Source of the DNA: Phanerochaete sordida
Taxonomy: Eukaryota > Basidiomycota > Agaricomycetes > Polyporales > Phanerochaetaceae
Direction of reading: 5' to 3'
NCBI GenBank assembly: GCA_019973155.2
Contig: BPQB01000196.1
Span: 1 to 15,436, forward strand
DNA length: 15,436 nucleotides
The notes beneath the pieces were generated by a model. It saw only the letters and a list, made by a program, of their open reading frames with translations, ran no database searches and was not told the DNA's origin. The position numbers were made by a program, and so were the translations under genes. Below, piece after piece: positions 9,794 to 15,436 of this stretch (positions are counted from its first letter, which is position 1; each line of letters opens with the position of its first letter).

Positions 9794-10920
9794 TTAGAAC
9801 TCGGCATTCGTAGTGCTGCCGACGCATCAGATGTGGCGGGTGAGTGGGAGGCCGGTGGGACGTACAAAGTGCGGGAATAGCCGTCGGCAAACCCGGCCTT
9901 CGCGTACTCGGAGACGCGTCTCTCGAAAAAGTTCGTCTTGCCTTCCATGGATATGAGCTCCATGAAGTCGAACGGGTTAGGCGATAGATAGATCTTGGGG
10001 CAGCCGAGGGCGACGAGGAGGCGATCCGCAACGTATTCGACGTAGGTCTTCATCATCGTCGCATTCATACCGATGACTGCGACAGACAGGCTGTCTAGAT
10101 CAAGATAAGGTAAATCCTGCGGAGGGGGAAGCGATGCGCACCGTCGACGAAGGCGTGTTCGGCGCCAACTGCCTCTCTTATAATCTGGGACACGGTGGCT
10201 GCTCCAGGTCGGTCCAGTAAGAGGGAGAAGACGAGGCAGGCGAAGTCTGTGTGGAGACCTTCGTCACGAGCTATGAACTCGTTAGACAGCGCGAGGCCCG
10301 GCATGACGCCGCGCTTCCTAAGCCAGAAAATGGCGGCGAACGAGCTGCTGAAGAATATGCCTTCGACCGCAGCGAAGGCGACCAAACGATGCGAGAACGG
10401 GACGTCGTGGCGTTCGATCCAGCGTAGGGCCCATGCAGCCTTCGCGCCCACGGAAGGTATGGTCGAGATGGCGTGGAAGAGGCGGTGACGTTCCTGGCCG
10501 TCGACGACCAACGTTTGCAGTAGCTGTGCGTACATCTCAGCGTGAACATTCTCAGTCATGATCTGAAACCCGTAGAAGCAACGGATTTCGGCGACCTGCA
10601 CTTCGGCAGCGAAACGCTGCACGAGGTTATCGTTCACGATGCCGTCGGAGGCGGCGAAGAACGCCAACACCTTTGAAACGAAGGTGCGCTCCTCCGCAGA
10701 CAGCCGCGTGCGCCAGTGGTCGACGTCGATATGGAGGTCGATTTCTTCCACCGTCCAGGCGGAAGCCTGTGCCTTTTTGTACATCTCCCACACCTGCGAC
10801 GCTTCAGAACATATGGGGCGCACGCGCACGCAACGCACATACCTCAGGGTAGCGGATGGGAAATAAGATTAGGCGATCGTCGGAAGGGCGGAGGATGGGC
10901 TCGGTGGGCGGAGTAGACAT
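9794..10920 (-). CDS. RNR2: Ribonucleoside-diphosphate reductase small subunit (R2, class Ia), 4 exons
   Basis: R2 houses the diferric-tyrosyl radical that the R1 subunit uses to reduce ribonucleoside diphosphates to deoxynucleotides. Exons run 10920-10843, 10793-10142, 10094-9866 and 9815-9794, giving 326 residues. Introns of 49, 47 and 50 nt are required: without the last, the R1-binding tail FTTNAEF is not formed. All iron ligands are present with the family's usual spacing: Asp76 (FFAASDGIV), Glu107 and His110 (ENVHAEMY), Glu170 (AAVEGIFFS), Glu204 and His207 (RDEGLH). So are the radical Tyr114, the transfer-path Trp39 (SAWTVEE) and Tyr307 (SEYAKAG). [19 protein letters not shown] and [19 protein letters not shown] are typical. 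The start was chosen because [10 protein letters not shown] runs directly into the core. The usual N-terminal extension of cellular fungal R2 (total near 400 residues) is absent. It appears catalytically intact; the compact form suggests an accessory copy. Confidence 0.95.
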
Positions 10921-10968
10921 CGCAGCAGGCACAGGCAAGGACAGAGGCAAGGTGTGAGGCAAGCGCAA

Positions 10969-10978
10969 CATATATACA
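10969..10978 (-). promoter_or_regulatory. TATA box of the R2 gene
   Basis: On the minus strand the sequence reads TGTATATATG, about 50 bp upstream of the ATG at 10920. Only 152 bp separate this ATG from the stop of the upstream gene, so the core promoter must lie here. Confidence 0.55.
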
Positions 10979-10985
10979 CAAGGGG

Positions 10986-11061
10986 CCTGATCGGCGCGGA
11001 TACAAATACACATGGACCATCGGGTACAAATACAGTCATCCACCTGATCGGCGGATACGCG
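10986..11061. repeat. Direct repeats in the R2 promoter
   Basis: CCTGATCGGCG occurs at 10986-10996 and again at 11043-11053, each closely followed by GGATAC. TACAAATACA occurs at 11001-11010 and 11025-11034. A single ACGCG core (11057-11061), the heart of the MCB element through which MBF drives S-phase genes in yeasts, lies at the outer end. All are within the 152-bp gap upstream of the R2 start, so they are candidate regulator sites; binding is inferred. Confidence 0.5.
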
Positions 11062-11072
11062 GAAACAAAAAC

Positions 11073-12484
11073 TCAAAGCTCCACATCCTCGCTGTCGGGG
11101 TTACCGCCGGCATAGTGGTCGGACCCGCGGTACAGCAGGGTGACAGCCTCCATGTTGAAGCCGACGTCCCAAACAGTCCACTCGCGTTGGAAGAAGGAGC
11201 GGTCCACCCAGCGGGGCGTCGACTGCTTGTTAGACCCGGAAGCGGCGAGGGCTCGCTCCTTGGCACGGGAAGCCGCGGCGTCCGAGGCGGGGGGGACGTA
11301 GCGCTTCACCGTAAACTCGAGCAAGACGATGTCACCGGGCTTGACGCCGTGCACCGTCTCGTGGGCCATATCAGCTTTCTTCGTGTACTTCAGCGGAGGT
11401 ACCGCGTTGAAGATGTGCGGGAATGGCTTGAGCTGTGGGAGAACACGATCAGACCAAGCGAACGGTTGGTAACGCAGATACTTACATCCTCGCGGCGTTT
11501 CTCCTTCTTCGCCATGAAGCGCGATGCGTAGAACGTGTCATACTGATACCCGTCTACGCAGAATGAGCGGCTAGTAGTACGGATAACCGAGAGGTACGGA
11601 CCTTTGGAGGGCTTCGCTTTGTTAGTGACAAGGTGCTTAAGGATGTCGAAGTCACGCTGCAAAAAAGGGCGGAACCGAATGGAGGGGGAATGCTCAAGGC
11701 CTTCGTCGGAGACCATATTGTTCCAGGCGACCTCGAAGACGCCCCAAAACACAGCGCGCTTGCCGTTGACGTGGAGCTCGGCGTCCGCGCGGAAGCCGTT
11801 GCGAGGCTCGCCCCACTTTGTTGCCTCCCACGGCGCGACAGCAACGGAGTAGACGCTCTTGTCTGGGTTCTGGTACTTCGTCATTGGGGTAAGACGGGCT
11901 ACCATATCTTCGTCCCAGTACCAACGCGTGTCCGTCGATAGCTCCTGGGGAACGGATGAACAACGGAATGACAGCGAGGCTACTGGTCAGCATACCGTCT
12001 GTAGCCCAGGAGGGGCGGAAGGAGCGCTGGTATCCGCGGGCGTGGCGGCACGCGAAGGGATCTCATGGTCAGAACCGGCAGCTTTATCGGAGGGGCTGGG
12101 CGGAGCGGTGGACGATTTCTCAGTTTCAGTTTCGCCCCCGCCATTGTCATCGGCGTCATCGCTAGATGGCGGCAGCTGGTCAGCGAGCGGCAAGGGCATC
12201 GTGACAATGATCCACTCACTTCTGACCGACCGGCATCTGAGCTTCATCGATGTCGTCTACGTCGGGAACGGGACTAGAGCATGCGTAAGCGAGGGTACAC
12301 GACAAGCGGCGGACGGGGAACTGACCCGGTTTCGTTAGCCGCCCCGTTACTGCGCGTGAAACGACTGCAGACCACACGTCAGATATAGCACGGGTGCAGG
12401 ACAACAATCTACGTACCGACGCTTAGGAACGGAGTCCTCAGCGGCGGGCTCGTTCTCGGGCTTGGAACGCTTCGAGGGCTGCAT
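11073..12484 (-). CDS. Uncharacterised nuclear-type protein with acidic disordered N-terminus (6 exons)
   Basis: Exons run 12484-12417, 12364-12326, 12273-12220, 12161-11996, 11944-11486 and 11432-11073, giving 381 residues. The five introns are 52, 52, 58, 51 and 53 nt. The best supported are the first (GTACGT), third (GTGAGT) and fifth (GTAAGT); the second (GTCAGT) is weaker. Residues 1-27 hold two basic clusters (KRSK and PKRRRF) like a bipartite nuclear localisation signal. About 80 residues rich in Asp, Glu, Ser and Pro follow, probably disordered. The globular part begins near STDTRWYWDEDMVARLTP and includes AVFWGVFEVAWNNMV and SRSFCVDGYQYDTFYASRF. Near the C-terminus GDIVLLEFTVKRY (295-307) and REWTVWDVGFNMEAVTLL (345-362) resemble the end of the protein at 13099-14269. 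No family is recognised. The beta-rich pattern could be an OB-like nucleic-acid-binding fold, but that is a guess. Confidence 0.68.
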
Positions 12485-12522
12485 GTCGGTAGATGCTGAA
12501 GAACGCCAGAGCGATGAAGTGA

Positions 12523-12533
12523 CATATATATAC
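12523..12533 (-). promoter_or_regulatory. TATA box of the gene at 11073-12484
   Basis: The minus strand reads GTATATATATG about 40 bp upstream of the ATG at 12484. Confidence 0.5.
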
Positions 12534-13052
12534 TAAATCAAAATTTCAGCTGCGTTTATTGATACTCGTGCGTAACGCGCGAAGGACAAAAGACAAGGGC
12601 TGGGCAGGGACGAAGGTATAATCGGAAACATGAAAGAAAGAGCACGAGAGTGCGGATGCACCGAAAACAAGTGTACCGCGGGGCATGTGATGTCCGCGAT
12701 CAACCTGCGAGGACGGGCAACGCCCGCTGACGAAGAACGGAAGGCTGCGTGAAACAGGGACGCGAGCGGAAAGGCTGCATTGGGAGCAGAAAGATATCAC
12801 GGGCCAACGAAAAGGGCTACAGTCCGCGAGGGGGCGGCGGCGGGTCGAGGAACGAGAGAGCAAGATGATCGACGGTGATCGTGCAGCGCGTGCGGAACGG
12901 AGATCGCAGGAGCGGATAGCTCGAACAAGGAGTATCCGGATTTGAAAGCCCCGCTAGGCGGCGGCCGAGGCGGGTTTTGCGTGCACGTCGCCAGCGACAG
13001 CAGGAACACAGAGGTGGAATTTGGAAGAGACAGAAGTGAAGTAGGAGAGACG

Positions 13053-13060
13053 TATAAAAA
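13053..13060 (+). promoter_or_regulatory. TATA box of the gene at 13099-14269
   Basis: TATAAAAA followed by GGC, 39 bp upstream of the ATG at 13099. This is the best TATA match in the window and supports that ATG, although the first coding exon is only 16 nt long. Confidence 0.6.
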
Positions 13061-13098
13061 GGCATATAGTGCTGGAGGTGTAGTGTATCGGGTGCACC

Positions 13099-14269
13099 AT
13101 GGCGTTGATCCTGCGTAAGTTGGATGACTCCTTCGCTCGACGCAGTGCTGACGGCATCTAGACAATGGACGGTTTATACGTGATCAGTGGCCCTCTCTCC
13201 CTCGCGTGGAGAAAGATCCTCTTACCCTAGAGAATGCCGATCCGGCGAACATCGTTCCCGACACACGCGAGGAACTCCTCCACTGGGCATATGTGCAGAA
13301 AGCGGCAGACAGCGTACCGTCTTTCTTGCGCTTCGACGTGCTGCACAACGCCATTTTCGACGATGCTCGGCTCGCCCATCGTGTCGTGGTGCGCGTGCAG
13401 GGCTTCGTTGCGAAGGCTGAGATGTCCACGCTTGGGACCTGGAACGGGTAAGTGATAGCATCGTGCGCATGCAAGCAGTATGCTGACCGTAGCGTAGGAA
13501 TCACAAGATGCTGCCGCAGGCCAGCCAGTTCCTCGTCTTGAACGGAGGGGAGCATCATGCGCTGTTTACGGCGCAGTGCAAGGCAATGACGGAGATCTGC
13601 GGGCTTGTGTACTCGTCCTTGCATCTCGGGGACCGGCCGGAAGTGGGAGGGAAAAGCTTGCGACTGTCGCGCCGCGTGTTCACCAAGGTGAGAGTGTGGA
13701 GGCAAACTTTACAGGGATGCACTGACCATGGCGGCGTTCAGCGTACAGCGGAAGATGACCGTCCCAACTTGTTGTTGCGCAGCGACGACCCGAAGTTGAT
13801 CGCGTCTAACCTGCCGCAGGGGTGGTTTGTCGCGAATAAAGTCGTCTTCGCGTACCAGGACGAGCAGGGCAAGCTGCGCCCGTGCACGCATATGGTGTTC
13901 CGCCGAGGAGACTTCGTCGACGTCGCGGTAGGTGTCGACGTGTATCGCACAAATGGCCAGGGGGGTCGCCAGTGGCATGTTGATTTCACCATGGAACGCG
14001 TGATCAAGCTGAAGTCTGGGCAAGAAGTCAACCTGGTGAGCACGTCTTGGGAGGCATTCAATCGGAGGCATACTAAAGTTGCGCAGGCGAAGGGACCCAA
14101 GCCCGCGCCCAAGGTATCTTCCGTTGGCTCCGCCCGCGTCGTCGCTCAACAGGACTTCGAGCTCGACATCGATGTGGGCACAAACTCCGCCCACGCTTCC
14201 CAAGTGAGAAACGGCGCGACGGTGGAGAACAGCGCAGCCGGGGAAGAGGTCGTCATGAAGGAGCGATAG
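13099..14269 (+). CDS. Uncharacterised 339-residue protein (4 exons)
   Basis: Exons run 13099-13114, 13162-13447, 13498-13687 and 13742-14269. The first two introns (47 and 50 nt) have GTAAGT donors and TGCTGAC branch sites. The third (54 nt, GTGAGA, branch CACTGACC) is a stop-free multiple of three, so an isoform with 18 extra residues is possible. The predicted start is MALILHNGRFIRDQWPSLP. Recognisable blocks are AHRVVVRVQGFVAKAEM, FLVLNGGEHHALFTAQCKAM, SKSLRLSRRVF-like basic text, LPQGWFVANKVVFAYQD, and FRRGDFVDVAVGVDVY (217-232) followed by WHVDFTMERVIKLKSG (242-257). The last two resemble the C-terminus of the neighbour at 11073-12484. The final 80 residues are low-complexity. I do not recognise the family, and no catalytic motif is visible. 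It is the only plus-strand gene in the window. Confidence 0.7.
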
Positions 14270-14375
14270 AATGAAGGAGGGGCAGATGGCTGTAACGGAC
14301 AAGCGAGGGGGATGTTGTGGAATCAACCACAGAAGCGTCTTTACCGTGTGAACCGAACGCGAGAGATAGCAACAA

Positions 14376-14381
14376 TAATAA
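14376..14381 (+). terminator. Poly(A) signal for the gene at 13099-14269
   Basis: AATAAA inside AACAATAATAAACTTTG, about 110 bp after the stop codon, in the 136-bp gap before the convergent gene. The position fits a fungal cleavage and polyadenylation signal. Confidence 0.45.
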
Positions 14382-14405
14382 ACTTTGTTGGGAACGCGCG
14401 TTTCG

Positions 14406-15398
14406 TCAACCAATTCTCACGTACATGACCATACATGCAGGACGTCCATACGCAACCGCAAGGTTTTCCCTCGTTTCGTAGTGCGGGATGCAATGGTCGC
14501 CTGTCATGACACCGTCGTGGAACCAGCTGCTGCCATCGGAGCGCCGATGGACGCTGGTGAAGTGTGCTCCGCCGAGGTAGATAATTCCAGCCAAGCGATA
14601 TCCCACGTCCCGCTCACCGACGGGGCAGAGCAAAGTGTCACTAATGGATAGCTTGTCAGGATGAGGACGCGATGCTGATAGCTCGAAAAACAGGCAAGGC
14701 GGAGCGGTGAGCACCTCAACGATGCAGTAGGAAACATTCCTGAAACCGCAGAAGCGGCAAGGCTGCCTTCCAGCCGGATGGATGAACTCGCGAAAGACGT
14801 CCTCGGTGCTGCAGCCGTCATCTGAGAAGAGCATATCGAAGCCCGCGCTCCAGATGTACGTTCGCAGCGGCTCCGGGGCTGAGGTATCACCACAGATGTC
14901 ACAGGCAAACCTCGACGTGGCATATGTCTCCTGGGGCGGAGAAAGCACCTCAACAAGACGCGCGACGGACGCAGTAGCATGGCCGTATCGTGGTAAGTCG
15001 CTGTCAACGGTGCTCACCACGTCTCGCAACGCGTCCCGCACATTCTCAAGTGCTCTGTAAGGCCGATTATCGGGTACCGATCGGAAGCTGCGGACCGCAT
15101 CTCTTAGAGGCGACTGCGCGGACAGCTGTGTTAACGTGGATGAAGATAAGTCGGGCATGATGTTGAGTAGAATAGTGAGGTAAGCGTCATACGCACAACT
15201 CCAGTTTACATGATCCCATACTAAACCTGGCGGCAAAGTCTCCTCCCGCGGGGCACCATGTAGTATCGTTAACATGTCGGCGGTGCCTTTGCCGGCTTTG
15301 ATTTTCTTGGAGATCTTTATAAAGTCGTCCGCAGGAGAGTCGTCCGTTTCTTTCCGTTTCTTCCGTGCCTCCTCGTCAACTAACCGCCATTTGTTCAT
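14406..15398 (-). CDS. USP/UCH-like deubiquitinase domain protein, possibly partial at right edge
   Basis: The open frame gives 330 residues from the ATG at 15398, but the frame also stays open upstream to the window edge (DAALQELQPPLP precedes Met), so the true start may lie outside. A Cys box VNWSCAYDAYLTILLNI (Cys68) and a His box RLAGIIYLGGAHFTSVHR (His279), with Asp295 in WFHDG, have the order and spacing of ubiquitin-specific proteases. Between them CDICG (166-170) and CRFCG (214-218) form a zinc-ribbon-like pair, as found in many USP fingers. Basic runs RKKRK and KKIK near the N-terminus could be nuclear signals. The family function is removal of ubiquitin from proteins; activity here is inferred. 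The Cys box is WSCAYD rather than the usual NTCYMN, so this is a divergent branch. I suspect, but cannot show, that such proteins accompany mobile elements in basidiomycetes. It is convergent with the 13099-14269 gene. Confidence 0.68.
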   Translation of the reverse strand: MNKWRLVDEEARKKRKETDDSPADDFIKISKKIKAGKGTADMLTILHGAPREETLPPGLVWDHVNWSCAYDAYLTILLNIMPDLSSSTLTQLSAQSPLRDAVRSFRSVPDNRPYRALENVRDALRDVVSTVDSDLPRYGHATASVARLVEVLSPPQETYATSRFACDICGDTSAPEPLRTYIWSAGFDMLFSDDGCSTEDVFREFIHPAGRQPCRFCGFRNVSYCIVEVLTAPPCLFFELSASRPHPDKLSISDTLLCPVGERDVGYRLAGIIYLGGAHFTSVHRRSDGSSWFHDGVMTGDHCIPHYETRENLAVAYGRPACMVMYVRIG

Positions 15399-15436
15399 AG
15401 GTAATGGCGGCTGCAGTTCCTGTAGGGCAGCATCAC

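Larger units (their letters stand above)
12485..13098. other. 614-bp divergent promoter region
   Basis: This separates the minus-strand gene at 11073-12484 from the plus-strand gene at 13099-14269, so it carries both promoters. A TATA-like element lies about 40 bp from each ATG, near each end. A minus-strand AATAAA (12561-12556) is present, but no gene upstream of it can be supported; the frames here are Ser/Arg/Pro-rich. Confidence 0.55.

Noticed and set aside
12546..12863. A minus-strand gene ending at the AATAAA near 12556
   Set aside because: The frame is Ser/Arg/Pro-rich with no domain, and it sits in the divergent promoter region between two well-supported genes.
9794..14269. An integrated large DNA virus segment
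   Set aside because: The R2 size alone suggested this, but every reconstructed gene nearby has ordinary fungal introns. No capsid, polymerase or packaging ATPase gene is visible.
1..15436. CRISPR arrays, tRNA or rRNA genes, insertion sequences
   Set aside because: No regular spaced repeats, cloverleaf-type sequence, rRNA stretches or transposase motifs were found on reading both strands.

Overview
The window looks like nuclear DNA of a filamentous basidiomycete, most likely an Agaricomycete. I reconstructed 21 short introns (46-69 nt) in nine of the eleven genes. They have GTACGT, GTAAGT or GTGAGT type donors, CTRAC/CTCAC branch sites and YAG acceptors, and many restore a homologous or expected protein. 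Several protein types also resemble lineage-expanded families of mushroom-forming fungi. The taxon is inferred; no rRNA or marker gene is present to prove it.

Layout, left to right. 181-5553: three paralogous F-box/leucine-rich-repeat-like genes (A, B, C), all on the minus strand, with a small unknown gene between B and C. They share two phase-1 introns at equivalent places, so they are tandem duplicates; the middle copy has lost a recognisable F-box. 5622-6447: an unknown three-exon gene. 6510-9073: two paralogous proteins of a nucleotidyltransferase-like fold. One keeps the GS...DxD metal site; the other has replaced both DxD acids and the Ser of the GS pair. 9794-10920: a complete class Ia ribonucleotide reductase small subunit (R2) of 326 residues in four exons, with all iron ligands and the radical tyrosine. 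11073-12484 (minus) and 13099-14269 (plus): two divergently transcribed, unrecognised proteins that share a C-terminal motif; the first has an N-terminal nuclear-localisation-like segment. 14406 to the right edge: a USP-like deubiquitinase domain protein with a zinc-ribbon pair of cysteines, whose frame is still open at the edge.

Eleven genes were found, ten on the minus strand and one on the plus strand, packed with intergenic gaps as short as 62-85 bp. Only the R2 has a firm biochemical role: it supplies the diferric-tyrosyl radical for making deoxynucleotides, with an R1 subunit that must be encoded elsewhere. The F-box and USP-like genes point to ubiquitin addition and removal. The rest have no assigned function. 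An R2 gene set among young duplicated families and lineage-specific unknowns suggests a fast-changing genomic island with an accessory R2 copy; that is inference and could be tested by comparing strains.
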